From the NCBI RefSeq assembly GCF_030997045.1, contig NZ_CP116899.1:3930001-3994000 (forward strand): a stretch of DNA of 64,000 bases, in the 5' to 3' direction. The position numbers were made by a program, and so were the translations under genes. Positions 43,858-52,579 of this stretch are shown here, piece after piece. The notes beneath the pieces were generated by a model. The model did not search any database. It was given only the letters and a program-made list of their open reading frames with translations, and was not told where the DNA came from. Numbering within the stretch: the first letter of the stretch is position 1; the number at the start of each line of letters is the position of its first letter. Origin of the DNA: Microbulbifer sp. TB1203 (lineage in GTDB: Bacteria; Pseudomonadota; Gammaproteobacteria; Pseudomonadales; Cellvibrionaceae).

Positions 43858-44244
43858 GTGAACACTGCCGCCGCACCGGCAGAACAGGACAGGAAGCGCA
43901 TTGGCAAGATGCTGATGACCCTGTTCGACCACTGGCAGCTCAGTACCAGCGAACAGTTGAGCCTGTTGGGGCTGTCCAAAGACAACCGGGCCGCCCTGAG
44001 CAAGTACCGGAAAGGCCAGCCTCTCGCCAACGACCGCGACAAGCTGGAGCGGGCCGGCAGCCTGCTCGGCATTCACAAGTCACTGCGGCTGCTTTTCCCC
44101 CACGACCGCGAACTCGCCTACGGCTGGATGAAGCGACCCAACCGCGCGTTCAACGGCCTGACCCCGACCCAGTTGATCGATCGGCAGGGCATGATCGGCA
44201 TCTACATGGTGCGCGCCTACCTCGACAGCCAGAGGGGCCGCTGA
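43858..44244 (+). CDS. Xre/MbcA/ParS-type antitoxin (DUF2384)
   Basis: A 128-residue antitoxin. The N-terminal half contains a helix-turn-helix (QLSTSEQLSLLGLSKDNRAA then LSKYRKGQPL). The C-terminal half is the DUF2384 toxin-binding domain, with YGWMKRPNRAFNGLTPTQLI followed by the VRAYLDSQRG tail. It binds the RES toxin encoded 3 bases downstream and probably represses the operon. The start is GTG 43858, with GGAGG upstream. Confidence 0.9.
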   Translation: MNTAAAPAEQDRKRIGKMLMTLFDHWQLSTSEQLSLLGLSKDNRAALSKYRKGQPLANDRDKLERAGSLLGIHKSLRLLFPHDRELAYGWMKRPNRAFNGLTPTQLIDRQGMIGIYMVRAYLDSQRGR

Positions 44245-44247
44245 GAT

Positions 44248-44946
44248 ATGACGATAGGATCGCTGGGCGGGCTGGCCCTGCTGGAGGTGGACGGGGACCT
44301 CTACCGCAACATCGTGTCACTGCGGGTATCCCAGGACCTCTTCGACGACCTGAGCGATGATCCCGCGGATTGGCAGGCGGCCATTGAGCTGGAGGCGGCC
44401 TGTAAGCCTCTCCAGTACGAGTCCCGCCAGCCGGTGATCGATCGCCCGTTCGAGGATGCGGAGTTTATCTCCGCGGTGCGCTTTCCGTTCGACAACTGGT
44501 CGCAGAGCCGCTTCAGCCGCGGCCAGTTCGGCGTCTGGTACGGCAGCCCCGAACTGGAAACCACTATCTTCGAGACGGCCTACCACTGGCGCAACGGCTT
44601 GCTGGCGGACGCCGGCCTGGAGAACCGCGAGGGGGTTTCAATCGAGCGCAGAGTTCATCTGGTGCACTGCCGCAGTGCCCTGATCAACCTGCTCCCGAAG
44701 GCCGCCGAATGGCCCGAACTGCGGGCCGACGATTACGCCCCCTGCCAGTCGCTGGGCGAGCGGGTCCACCGCGAGGGCCACCCCGGCCTCTGGGCGCCTT
44801 CCGCCCGCTGCGACGGCACCAACGCGGCGGTCTTCACGCCGCGCGTACTGAGCAACCCGCGCCCCCATTGCTATCTCACCTACCGGATCGAGGGCGGTGC
44901 GGTGAAGGTGTGGCGGGATCCCGAAACCGCGCTGATGGCCATCTGA
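44248..44946 (+). CDS. RES domain toxin
   Basis: The 232-residue protein contains a RES domain (about residues 60-215). Conserved features are RFSRGQFGVWYGSPELETTI with FETAYHW following, and LVHCRSALINLL. RES toxins degrade NAD+ or ADP-ribosylate a host enzyme, stopping growth. The protein is longer than average because of an extra N-terminal part. Its gene directly follows that of its antitoxin. Codon use and GC are like the neighbours. Confidence 0.9.
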   Translation: MTIGSLGGLALLEVDGDLYRNIVSLRVSQDLFDDLSDDPADWQAAIELEAACKPLQYESRQPVIDRPFEDAEFISAVRFPFDNWSQSRFSRGQFGVWYGSPELETTIFETAYHWRNGLLADAGLENREGVSIERRVHLVHCRSALINLLPKAAEWPELRADDYAPCQSLGERVHREGHPGLWAPSARCDGTNAAVFTPRVLSNPRPHCYLTYRIEGGAVKVWRDPETALMAI

Positions 44947-45021
44947 AGAAGTCGGTGAGCTGCGCGAAGTCGATGGTCGGGGCCGCGCGATTAAGGTGTC
45001 TATTCTGGGGGAAGGCTGGTG

Positions 45022-46413
45022 TTATCCCACCTTGCCTGCCAATACCTGTTCATAAACCCTGCTGGCCTCGGAGCCGAACTCCCGTGCATGGGGATTCATA
45101 TAGCCGCACATCATAAAGGCCAGATGGCGCTCCTTTTTGATGTTCCATAAATCCGCCATCCAGTTCCACACGATAACCTCTACCAGTGAATACGCCTCGT
45201 AACGGTCATTGCTGTCGTTGGCGAGTTGCTCGTAGACGGCAATAAAGTTAAGCCACTCCTGGAACTCTACCGAGCCGGCCTGCAAGTGGCCGCCTGTCTG
45301 GCGGCGGTGGATGGATTCCGCGTGAAAGCGCAGCCGGGTCAGAGCTTCCTCAGTATCCTGCCCGGATGCGTTTGTCATGGGTTGGTCGGTGGCAGCATTG
45401 CCCGATATTGTTGCCAGTGAGCGCTCGATGCCTGCGACGGCAGCTTCCGGCTCCCGGCAATGCAATGCCTGCGCACGTTCTTTCCAAACAGCGAGTTGTC
45501 CGGCAGGCAATAAGTGCTCATGTGAAAGCTTGTCTCGATCAATCGGCTTGCTGGATAACGCACATTGGACAAGCCGCTGTTTCAGCTGCGCGGGATCACA
45601 GTCATCCAGGTCTGCACTTTGCTCTGCTGCCTTGTCGAGGGGCAGTTGTGACAACCATCGGGGGCAGCCGCAGCGCAGCCAAAGGAAAAAATAACTTGCG
45701 GGGTCTACGTATCGCGTTTTCATGCGCCGGTGGTAACAGTATTCAATCAATGAAGCCAGCGGCAAGCTCCATTTGCTGCGCCATTTGTTGCTGGTGATTG
45801 CAATTCTTTTCCAGTCTTCGTTGGCCAGCAAGCCTGCCGTCAGCCGGGCAAACGCAAAACGAATCATGGGGAGGGGCACGCTTTTCTTTCTGAGAAAGTA
45901 CAGGATTTCCAGCTGGCGTATGGTGTCGGTGTCGTTCTTCTCTGCGTCCAGCAAAACGCAAAGCAGCATATCTCCACTGCTGATTTTGCCTTTGTTTCGC
46001 ATGACTTGACTGTGTAGCCAGCGGATGGTTTTCCGGCGGAACTCTTCGGAGGCGTTGCGTTTGTTGAGTAGCGCCCGGTAAGCATTGAAGGCCGCGCCGG
46101 CACGGAGCGCATGGCCGTTGACCCTGAGGATGAGAAAGCTCAGGTAATAGCTCGGGGCAATCCAACCGATCTTGATGGGCAGGCGTATCCAGACCGACGG
46201 GAACATCGCCAGCAGGACAGCGATGAGTATGGCCGCACTGGCGGGAGTGTCATAGGGAGAGGAAATAATTAATGCGACGATTGCAATAAGCCAGACAACG
46301 AGGCCGAGAACCCGCGGCCAGGTAGTGGTTTTTTTTGCAGTGCTCTGGTCGCTGTTGCTTCCCCTGAGGGCGAAGAAGATGATCCAGATGATTATTACTA
46401 CCGCGCCGGCCAT
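45022..46413 (-). CDS. Membrane protein of unknown function in the Hsp70 operon
   Basis: About 463 residues from ATG 46413, which overlaps the preceding stop (TGATG); an in-frame ATG at 46440 is the alternative. Two or three N-terminal membrane helices (about residues 1-100) precede a cytoplasmic-type helical region of about 360 residues. The first part of that (IRLPIKIGWIAPSYYLSFLI onward to residue 230) looks like a helical repeat with TerB-like or DnaJ-associated character, but I cannot name it. It is the last gene of the Hsp70 operon and is convergent with the RES gene. Confidence 0.7.
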   Translation of the reverse strand: MAGAVVIIIWIIFFALRGSNSDQSTAKKTTTWPRVLGLVVWLIAIVALIISSPYDTPASAAILIAVLLAMFPSVWIRLPIKIGWIAPSYYLSFLILRVNGHALRAGAAFNAYRALLNKRNASEEFRRKTIRWLHSQVMRNKGKISSGDMLLCVLLDAEKNDTDTIRQLEILYFLRKKSVPLPMIRFAFARLTAGLLANEDWKRIAITSNKWRSKWSLPLASLIEYCYHRRMKTRYVDPASYFFLWLRCGCPRWLSQLPLDKAAEQSADLDDCDPAQLKQRLVQCALSSKPIDRDKLSHEHLLPAGQLAVWKERAQALHCREPEAAVAGIERSLATISGNAATDQPMTNASGQDTEEALTRLRFHAESIHRRQTGGHLQAGSVEFQEWLNFIAVYEQLANDSNDRYEAYSLVEVIVWNWMADLWNIKKERHLAFMMCGYMNPHAREFGSEASRVYEQVLAGKVG

Positions 46414-46751
46414 CAGGCTACCCCAAAATACTCGCGCCACCGCTCGGCGGTAATGGTTTTATTGTTTTCTTCCTGCCCGGTGATCGCCGGCGGGACATAC
46501 CAGAATTCAGCCAACAGGCGGCGATCCGGGTCGATCAGGACGGCCCGCGCTTCCCGAACGAGAAACTCATCGCGTTGCATGACACCGGCCGGCGTGGGGT
46601 ATTCGGTGGCCCCGGCCATTTTCAGTGCCAGTTTGCCGGCGAGGTCGCGGGCGGACTTGTTTACCTCGTTCAGGCTGGCTGACGGAGTCAGTTCCAGTAC
46701 CCAGAATGGCCAGGCGGACAGGACGGGGTTGTCAGAAAACGCCGGAGTCAT
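46413..46751 (-). CDS. Degenerate J-domain-like protein
   Basis: About 112 residues from ATG 46751, overlapping the Hsp70 gene by 20 bases. The sequence WPFWVLELTPSASLNEVNKS, then RDEFLVREARAVLIDPDRRL and LAEFWY, follows the helix spacing of a J-domain, ending in a DPxxRLxxE-like segment. The HPD tripeptide needed to trigger Hsp70 ATPase is absent. Its place between an Hsp70 gene and a membrane-protein gene makes a partner role likely. This reading is inferred from pattern and context. Confidence 0.55.
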   Translation of the reverse strand: MTPAFSDNPVLSAWPFWVLELTPSASLNEVNKSARDLAGKLALKMAGATEYPTPAGVMQRDEFLVREARAVLIDPDRRLLAEFWYVPPAITGQEENNKTITAERWREYFGVA

Positions 46752-49167
46752 GGGTATCCTCTGCAGCGCGAATACGGTCGGGCAGCAGCGCCCACAGGGA
46801 CTGGGTGATACCGCGCAGCTCATCTGGCTTGTCCTGTTCCAGCAGGCTGTGCCCCTGCTCGACCAGGCGTTTGGCCCGTTTCATGTCGCGCGCTTCATGC
46901 AGGCGCGATGCCGCATGGTGGAACTGGTCGGCCCAGTACTCCGGGCTCTTGCGGTAAGCGGCGTGGTTGATTCGCTCCATTTGTTCAATGATTCTTTCCA
47001 GTTCGGTAACCCGCCCTCTTTCCAGTGCCGTTGCCATTTTCTTTTCCAGGTCGGCGAACAGGCGCTTGTCCGTATCGCTTCCCCATTGCATGACGCTATA
47101 TTGCGCGTTCAGATATTCGGTCTCACACTGGTCACGCAGTTCGTCGATTTGCCCCCGCTGTTCCAGTTCTTCCACTTCTGCCTCAAGTTCAAGCAGGTTG
47201 CGGTACAGCCGCTGGCGAGTGTCTTCGTCTTCCATGGCGCCGGCCAGTTGTACGCCGATTTCGCCAAGATGCTGCTGCTGACGTTCCAGCTGGCGCACCA
47301 TGCTTTCATTGCGCTCCCTGAAGGCATCCTGTTGCAGGATTGAGCCGCGTTGTTGGAGCGATTGCCACATGGCGCGCATGGCCTGCGGATCGGCGCTGGG
47401 GATCACCAGCTCGGCCACCCCCTTGATAAGCAGGTTCTGGTCGGGCAGCGTGGCTTGCGACTCCATATTGCCACCGCGGTCCACTTCCAGCGAGATTTCC
47501 ACTTTGGAACCGGCATACAGCGGCTTTTTCAAATCGCGGGCGCGGATGACCAGGTTGCCCACCCGGCGGCAGTAACGGGCTTTGGCGCGTTCCCCCTGCA
47601 CAATGGGAATGTTCAATTCCCCCTCTGTGCCTGGCATGAGTGTGTCGATGGTGGATTGGGAAAAAGTCCGCCGCGCCGGTAATGGAGTGCCCCGCTCCAG
47701 GAAGGTCTTGACGTAACCATTGGCCAGGGCCACGCCGATGGAGCGGGACAGCGGTGGATCAGACAAGGTGAGCCCATGCATGATGGAAACGGTTTCCGGG
47801 TGCGCGGGTATCTGCTTGTCATTGGCGTCGAAGCAGCGCATTGCAAAGCGGGTGGCTTTGGAGGGCTGTATGCTGACCGAGGTCAGGAAAGCGTTTTCCT
47901 GGTTCAGGGAGACTTTCTCGCCTTCCCAGCCATCGCGAACAAATTGAATGGCGGCGGGGGAGCTGCCCTCTGCGCTGACCAAGCGTCCCATCACGGTGGG
48001 GTCCAGTTCGGAGCAAACGTTCGGGTATTGCAGCCAGAATTTGCAGCCGCTGGATGCGGGCTGGGCGGCTTTCTCGTTTTCGCTGACAAGCCCGATCGAC
48101 ACGGCATACAGGGCCGCGCCTTCGGCAACCAGGGTCATTGGGTTCCTGTCTTCGGCGACAAGTGGTGCGAGCTCCGCGGTTATACGGTTGCGGATAACCG
48201 GCATATGGGCCGGCCCGCCAACCAGCACGGTGCGATCCAGGCCCCCTTCGTTCAGACCGTGTTCGGCCAGCAGGCGGCGGCAAATTTCCAGGGCGCGGCT
48301 GATTACCGGCTCGCACAGTAGCTCCAGTTCCTCGCGGTTGATTGGCAGTTCATCGACGATGTCCTCGCCGTCCAGCTCGAGATCGATTTCCAACATTGTC
48401 GTGGTTTGCGTGGAAAGGCGGATCTTGGCCTGCTCGGCTTCGCTGTACAGTTTGGCGGCCAGCGACTTGTGAGTCGGGTCGTCAATGGGGATCTGAACCT
48501 GATGGTTGGTTTCCAGTTGCCGCACCACCCAGTCCACCAGCAGTCGATCGATATCGCGGCCGCCCAGGAAGTTGTCGCCGTCGTGGCCTATCACGCGTAA
48601 AAGGCCGTCCCGCGCTTCCACCAGTGAGGCATCGAAGGTGCCGCCGCCGAGATCGAATACAAGCCAGGACTGCCCCACCGAATCTTCCGACCAGCCGGCG
48701 GAAAATGCGGATGCTACCGGTTCCGGCAGCAGTTCGATTTTCTCAAGGCCGGCCAGATGTGCGGCTTCAGATGTGGCTTTGCTTTGCGGGAGTTCAAACA
48801 GTGCGGGTACGGTAATGACCGCTTGGGAAGGGCGTGTGCCGGTAGCGGCTTCGGTATCATCCAGCAATGTCTTGAGCACTTCGGCGGACAGCTGCTCCGG
48901 TGACCACTGCTTGCCGGCGCTGTCCGGCGCCGTCAGTTTGCCGGTACCCATCAGGCGCTTGAATTCGCGATGGGTATTGGCCGCATCGCTTTCGAGGAAC
49001 TTGCGGGCGCGGTCGCCGACCGTCACTTTGTCGCCAGCGATGCGCACCACGGAGGGAGTATTTGCCTGGCCGCGCTTGTTTGGTATGACTTCAGTTTGTT
49101 CGCCATCAAAAACCGCGGCGGCAGAATTGGTGGTGCCGAGATCGATCCCCAGATACAGCTTGGTCAT
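46732..49167 (-). CDS. Hsp70 family protein with atypical C-terminal region
   Basis: The 811-residue protein has an Hsp70 nucleotide-binding domain (about residues 1-380) with phosphate loops LGIDLGTTNSAAAVFDG and WLVFDLGGGTFDASLVE, and VLVGGPAHMPVIRNRI near the adenosine site. Residues 400-545 form a short beta substrate-binding-like domain. From 545 on it is a long charged helical region with coiled-coil stretches (ELEAEVEELEQRGQIDELRD). It is much longer than DnaK (about 640) and lacks DnaK's EEVD-like or acidic tail. It heads a three-gene operon with a J-like and a membrane protein, so it is a specialised chaperone rather than DnaK. Confidence 0.88.
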   Translation of the reverse strand: MTKLYLGIDLGTTNSAAAVFDGEQTEVIPNKRGQANTPSVVRIAGDKVTVGDRARKFLESDAANTHREFKRLMGTGKLTAPDSAGKQWSPEQLSAEVLKTLLDDTEAATGTRPSQAVITVPALFELPQSKATSEAAHLAGLEKIELLPEPVASAFSAGWSEDSVGQSWLVFDLGGGTFDASLVEARDGLLRVIGHDGDNFLGGRDIDRLLVDWVVRQLETNHQVQIPIDDPTHKSLAAKLYSEAEQAKIRLSTQTTTMLEIDLELDGEDIVDELPINREELELLCEPVISRALEICRRLLAEHGLNEGGLDRTVLVGGPAHMPVIRNRITAELAPLVAEDRNPMTLVAEGAALYAVSIGLVSENEKAAQPASSGCKFWLQYPNVCSELDPTVMGRLVSAEGSSPAAIQFVRDGWEGEKVSLNQENAFLTSVSIQPSKATRFAMRCFDANDKQIPAHPETVSIMHGLTLSDPPLSRSIGVALANGYVKTFLERGTPLPARRTFSQSTIDTLMPGTEGELNIPIVQGERAKARYCRRVGNLVIRARDLKKPLYAGSKVEISLEVDRGGNMESQATLPDQNLLIKGVAELVIPSADPQAMRAMWQSLQQRGSILQQDAFRERNESMVRQLERQQQHLGEIGVQLAGAMEDEDTRQRLYRNLLELEAEVEELEQRGQIDELRDQCETEYLNAQYSVMQWGSDTDKRLFADLEKKMATALERGRVTELERIIEQMERINHAAYRKSPEYWADQFHHAASRLHEARDMKRAKRLVEQGHSLLEQDKPDELRGITQSLWALLPDRIRAAEDTHDSGVF

Positions 49168-49258
49168 CCTTTCCCCTGTGAAAAATATTCTTATTGGCCG
49201 GTGATTCTATCGGAATGTCTGGCTTTGGTACCAGAACCGGCCTGGAACTGCTGGAGGG

Positions 49259-50731
49259 CTACTTGTCTGCCGCGGGTCTTTCCGGCCGGAAAACACCCAC
49301 ATTGCGATAGCCCTCGTCCATCAGGTGCGCGGCGTGCAGCTGGCTCATTACCCCGCGGGCGCAGTAGAGGAGGTAGTGGCGGTCCCGGTCCAGGTTCCCG
49401 AAGGCGCTGCTCAGGCGGTAGAAGGGAATGGTGTCCACCTGGGTGCCGGGCACTTCCAGCGGGTCCATCTCCTCCTCGGTGGGGTGGCGGATATCGATCA
49501 CCACCGCGTCGCCGGGCTCAGTGGCAATCTCCACCGGCGGGGTTTCACCCTGCAGGTCCTCCATCACCCGGTCGATGTTCTGTATCGTGCGGCTGGCGAC
49601 GGCGCGGTCGAGGATGGAGAAGTCGAATCGGGCCTCTTCTTTTTCCACCTTGTCCCTTTTTGCACGGGTGGTGGGTTTTACCGAGATGACCCCGCAGTAC
49701 TCGGGCATATTCGCCGCGAATTCCTCGGTGCCGATCTCCCGCGCGGTGCGGATGATGTCGTTCTTGTCGCTGGCGATCAGCGGGCGCAGCACCAGGGTGT
49801 CGGTGACGCTGTCGATCACCGAGAGGTTCCTCAGGGTTTGGCTGGAGACCTGGGCGATGGCCTCGCCGGTAACCAGCGCGTCCACTTCCAGTTCTTCGGC
49901 GACGGTGCTGGCGGCGCGCAGCATCATGCGCTTGAGGATCACCCCCATATAGGAGTCGTCCACCCTCTCCAGGATCTCCGCCACCACCTCGTCGAAGGGC
50001 ACGGTGATAAAGCGCACCCGGTGGGAGGAGCCGTACTTGTTCCATAGATAGAAGGCCACCTCCTTCACGCCCAGCTCGTGCTGGCGCCCGCCCAGGTTGA
50101 AGAACAGAAAGTGGGTGCGGATACCGCGCTTGATGGTCAGGTAGCTGGCCACGGTGGAGTCGAAGCCGCCGGACACCAGGGACAGCACCGGGTCCTGGGT
50201 CCCCAGGGGAAAGCCGCCGAGCCCCGGGGTCTGCGCTTCCACCACATTGAGTTTGTCGTGGCGGATCTCCAGCTTCACGGTGATATCCGGGTCCTTCAGC
50301 TTTACCCCGGCGGCGCCGGTGTGCTGGTTCAGGCCGCCGCCCACATACTGCTCCACGTCCAGGGACTTGAAGTCGTGGTTGCCGGTGCGCTTGGCGCGCA
50401 CGCAGAAGGTCTTGCCGGACAGCTTGTTGCCCCACACCGACAGGGTCTTTTCATAGATGTCGTGCAGGTCGCCCAGGGGGAACTGGCGCACGCTGGAGAA
50501 GTTGGCGATCCCGGGGGTATGGGCCAGCACTTCATGGATGCGGCCGGCCAGGTGGGCCACCGCGTCCGGGGCGATCACATCGATCTTCTCCCAGTCCTGG
50601 CGCACGCGGATGCGGTCGTCCAGCGGTTTCAGCTGGCGCTGCAGGTTGTCCCTGAGCTGGCGCGACATGCGCTTGCGCACCGGGTTGCTCTTGATGGTGA
50701 TTTCGGGAAAGAACTTGACGACGAAGTGCAT
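49259..50731 (-). CDS. thiI: tRNA 4-thiouridine sulfurtransferase ThiI
   Basis: A 490-residue protein from ATG 50731. Domains in order are a ferredoxin-like domain, THUMP (to about 165), a PP-loop ATPase with SLVSGGFDSTVA (the SGGxDS loop) and a C-terminal rhodanese with YCARGVMSQLHA, whose Cys carries the persulfide. YCGVISVKPTTRAK holds the second catalytic Cys. ThiI makes s4U8 in tRNA and takes part in thiazole synthesis. The length fits the rhodanese-containing E. coli type. It is divergent from glnA. Confidence 0.95.
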   Translation of the reverse strand: MHFVVKFFPEITIKSNPVRKRMSRQLRDNLQRQLKPLDDRIRVRQDWEKIDVIAPDAVAHLAGRIHEVLAHTPGIANFSSVRQFPLGDLHDIYEKTLSVWGNKLSGKTFCVRAKRTGNHDFKSLDVEQYVGGGLNQHTGAAGVKLKDPDITVKLEIRHDKLNVVEAQTPGLGGFPLGTQDPVLSLVSGGFDSTVASYLTIKRGIRTHFLFFNLGGRQHELGVKEVAFYLWNKYGSSHRVRFITVPFDEVVAEILERVDDSYMGVILKRMMLRAASTVAEELEVDALVTGEAIAQVSSQTLRNLSVIDSVTDTLVLRPLIASDKNDIIRTAREIGTEEFAANMPEYCGVISVKPTTRAKRDKVEKEEARFDFSILDRAVASRTIQNIDRVMEDLQGETPPVEIATEPGDAVVIDIRHPTEEEMDPLEVPGTQVDTIPFYRLSSAFGNLDRDRHYLLYCARGVMSQLHAAHLMDEGYRNVGVFRPERPAADK

Positions 50732-50801
50732 GGAGATCCGGCCGGGTACCGCAGTTGGATGAAAGCCGGGCATTATAGACCAGGTGGGCTCCTGATGGTG
50801 C

Positions 50802-50816
50802 GCACCATAAATGTGC
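50802..50816 (+). promoter_or_regulatory. NtrC binding site 1 upstream of glnA
   Basis: GCACCA-TAA-ATGTGC matches the NtrC consensus GCACCA-N3-TGGTGC at 11 of 12 defined bases, the mismatch being in the second half. It lies about 150 bases upstream of the sigma-54 promoter, the usual enhancer range. Confidence 0.75.
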
Positions 50817-50832
50817 AGAATGCGGCAGTTAT

Positions 50833-50847
50833 GCGCCAGTTTGGTGC
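50833..50847 (+). promoter_or_regulatory. NtrC binding site 2 upstream of glnA
   Basis: GCGCCA-GTT-TGGTGC matches the NtrC consensus at 11 of 12 bases. It is 31 bases (three helical turns) downstream of site 1, on the same DNA face, as in other glnA enhancers. Confidence 0.78.
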
Positions 50848-50953
50848 GTCGCTCGGTGGCCGCCCGAACGCTTTGCATCTATTCTGCTCAGGTTGGTCCC
50901 GCGCGCACGGCCGCGGCCGTGGCGGCGTCAGCTGCGACGCCATTGCCCCAATT

Positions 50954-50968
50954 TGGCACACTCCTTGC
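50954..50968 (+). promoter_or_regulatory. Sigma-54 promoter of glnA
   Basis: TGGCAC-ACTCC-TTGC matches the -24/-12 consensus TGGCAC-N5-TTGC exactly. The start site would be near 50980, giving a 5' leader of about 50 bases before the glnA ATG at 51032. Confidence 0.9.
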
Positions 50969-51031
50969 TTCCCTTGATGCCACAAGAAGGGCTATAGCGA
51001 CAAATAACTTTTCAAGACCTGGAGGACTGTA

Positions 51032-52438
51032 ATGTCAGCGAAAACGCTCGGTTTGATTCAAGAGAGTGAGGCCAAATGGGTAGACCTGCGCTTCACCGAT
51101 TCCAAGGGGAAAGAACAACACGTATCCATTCCGACGTCGGAAATTGACGGCGAGTTCTTCGAAGAAGGCAAGATGTTCGATGGTTCCTCCATCGCCGGCT
51201 GGAAGGGCATCAACGAATCCGACATGATCCTGATGCCGGACGACGAGACCGCTTTCCTCGACCCCTTCACCGACGAGAGCACCGTAATCATCCGTTGCAA
51301 CATCGTCGAGCCGTCCACCGGCCAGGGCTACGAGCGCGATCCGCGCTCCATCGCGCTGCGCGCCGAGGAATACCTCAAGTCCACCGGCCTGGGCGACACC
51401 GTGCTGTTCGGACCGGAGCCCGAGTTCTTCGTGTTCGACGACATCACCTGGGGCGCGGAAATGGGCGGCGCCTTCTACAAGATCAACTCCGAGGAGGCCG
51501 CCTGGTCTTCCGGCCAGTCCTACCCGGAAGGCAACATCGGCCACCGCCCGGGCGTGAAGGGCGGTTACTTCCCGGTTCCGCCGGTGGACTCCCTGCACGA
51601 CGTGCGCGCCGCCATGTGCTCCGCCATGGAGCAGATGGGCCTGAGAGTGGAAGTGCACCACCACGAAGTGGGCACCGCCGGCCAGTGTGAGATCGGCGTG
51701 GCCGCCAACACCCTGACCAAGAAAGCGGACGAGGTGCAGATCCTCAAGTACGCGGTGCACAACGTGGCCCACGCCTACGGCAAGACCGCCACTTTCATGC
51801 CCAAGCCGCTGGTGGGCGACAACGGTTCCGGCATGCACGTACACCAGTCCTTCAGCAAGGACGGCGTCAACCAGTTCGCCGGCGACGCCTACGCGGGCCT
51901 GTCCGAGACTGCCCTGTACTACATCGGCGGTATCATCAAGCACGCCCGTTCGCTGAACGCCTTCACCAACGCTTCCACCAACTCCTACAAGCGTCTGGTA
52001 CCGGGCTTCGAGGCGCCGGTAATCCTGGCTTACTCCGCGCGCAACCGCTCCGCGTCCATCCGCATTCCGTATGTGCCCAGCCCGAAAGGCAAGCGCATCG
52101 AAGCGCGCTTCCCTGACCCGACCGCCAACCCCTACCTGGCCTTCGCGGCCATGCTGATGGCGGGTCTCGACGGCATCAAGAACAAGATCCACCCCGGCGA
52201 CCCGGCGGACAAGGATCTGTACGACCTGCCGCCGCACGAAGTGGCCGAGTTCCCCACCGTGGCCTCCAGCCTGGAAATGGCCCTGGATGCCCTGGACCAG
52301 GACCGCGCCTACCTCACCGAGGGTGGAGTCTTCTCCGACGACGCCATCGACGCCTACATCGCGTTGAAGCGTGAAGAGGTGGAGCGCCTGCAGATGACCA
52401 CTCACCCGGTCGAGTTCGAGCTGTACTACTCCGTATAA
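51032..52438 (+). CDS. glnA: Glutamine synthetase, type I
   Basis: A 468-residue type I enzyme that makes glutamine from glutamate, ammonia and ATP. FDGSSIAGWKGINESDM and GPEPEFFVFD are at the N-terminal side of the active site, with NGSGMHVHQS and NRSASIRIP further on. The adenylylation site is Tyr397 in KDLYDLPPHE, the position used in E. coli, so activity should be controlled by adenylylation. GGAGGA precedes the ATG. Transcription should depend on sigma-54 and NtrC, whose genes lie downstream. A strong terminator follows at 52461. Confidence 0.97.
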   Translation: MSAKTLGLIQESEAKWVDLRFTDSKGKEQHVSIPTSEIDGEFFEEGKMFDGSSIAGWKGINESDMILMPDDETAFLDPFTDESTVIIRCNIVEPSTGQGYERDPRSIALRAEEYLKSTGLGDTVLFGPEPEFFVFDDITWGAEMGGAFYKINSEEAAWSSGQSYPEGNIGHRPGVKGGYFPVPPVDSLHDVRAAMCSAMEQMGLRVEVHHHEVGTAGQCEIGVAANTLTKKADEVQILKYAVHNVAHAYGKTATFMPKPLVGDNGSGMHVHQSFSKDGVNQFAGDAYAGLSETALYYIGGIIKHARSLNAFTNASTNSYKRLVPGFEAPVILAYSARNRSASIRIPYVPSPKGKRIEARFPDPTANPYLAFAAMLMAGLDGIKNKIHPGDPADKDLYDLPPHEVAEFPTVASSLEMALDALDQDRAYLTEGGVFSDDAIDAYIALKREEVERLQMTTHPVEFELYYSV

Positions 52439-52460
52439 GCTCGAAGGCATCACACTGCCG

Positions 52461-52497
52461 AAAAAAGCCCGCGCCGTTCCGGCGCGGGCTTTTTTTT
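52461..52497 (+). terminator. Rho-independent terminator after glnA
   Basis: AAAAAAGCCCGCGCC, loop GTTCC, GGCGCGGGC followed by eight T residues. It separates glnA from the DUF4124 gene and ntrBC. Confidence 0.95.
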
Positions 52498-52544
52498 ATG
52501 GGGTAAACTAGCCTTCTTTATATCGGGACTCCCGGGGCAACCCT

Positions 52545-52575
52545 TGTAGGAGCGGCCCATGGCCGCGATCGATAT
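52545..52575 (+). repeat. REP-like half element, copy 4
   Basis: TGTAGGAGCGGCCCATGGCC followed by GCGATCGATATCGC: the left arm of the repeat with no right arm. It ends 4 bases before the DUF4124 start codon and so occupies the place of its 5' untranslated region. Confidence 0.8.
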
Positions 52576-52579
52576 CGCT

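Larger units (their letters stand above)
50732..51031. other. Intergenic region between thiI and glnA
   Basis: These 300 bases hold the glnA control region: two NtrC-type sites and a sigma-54 promoter, listed separately. No other gene is visible. The thiI promoter must also lie here on the other strand, but I see no clear -35/-10 pair. Confidence 0.7.

Noticed and set aside
43635..44072. N-terminal extension of typA
   Set aside because: The frame stays open upstream of GTG 43634, but it is unlike TypA and crosses the toxin-antitoxin promoter and coding region.
50732..51031. A riboswitch before thiI
   Set aside because: ThiI takes part in thiazole synthesis, so I looked for a TPP element on the minus strand; the CUGAGA and ACCUGA-type core sequences are not present.
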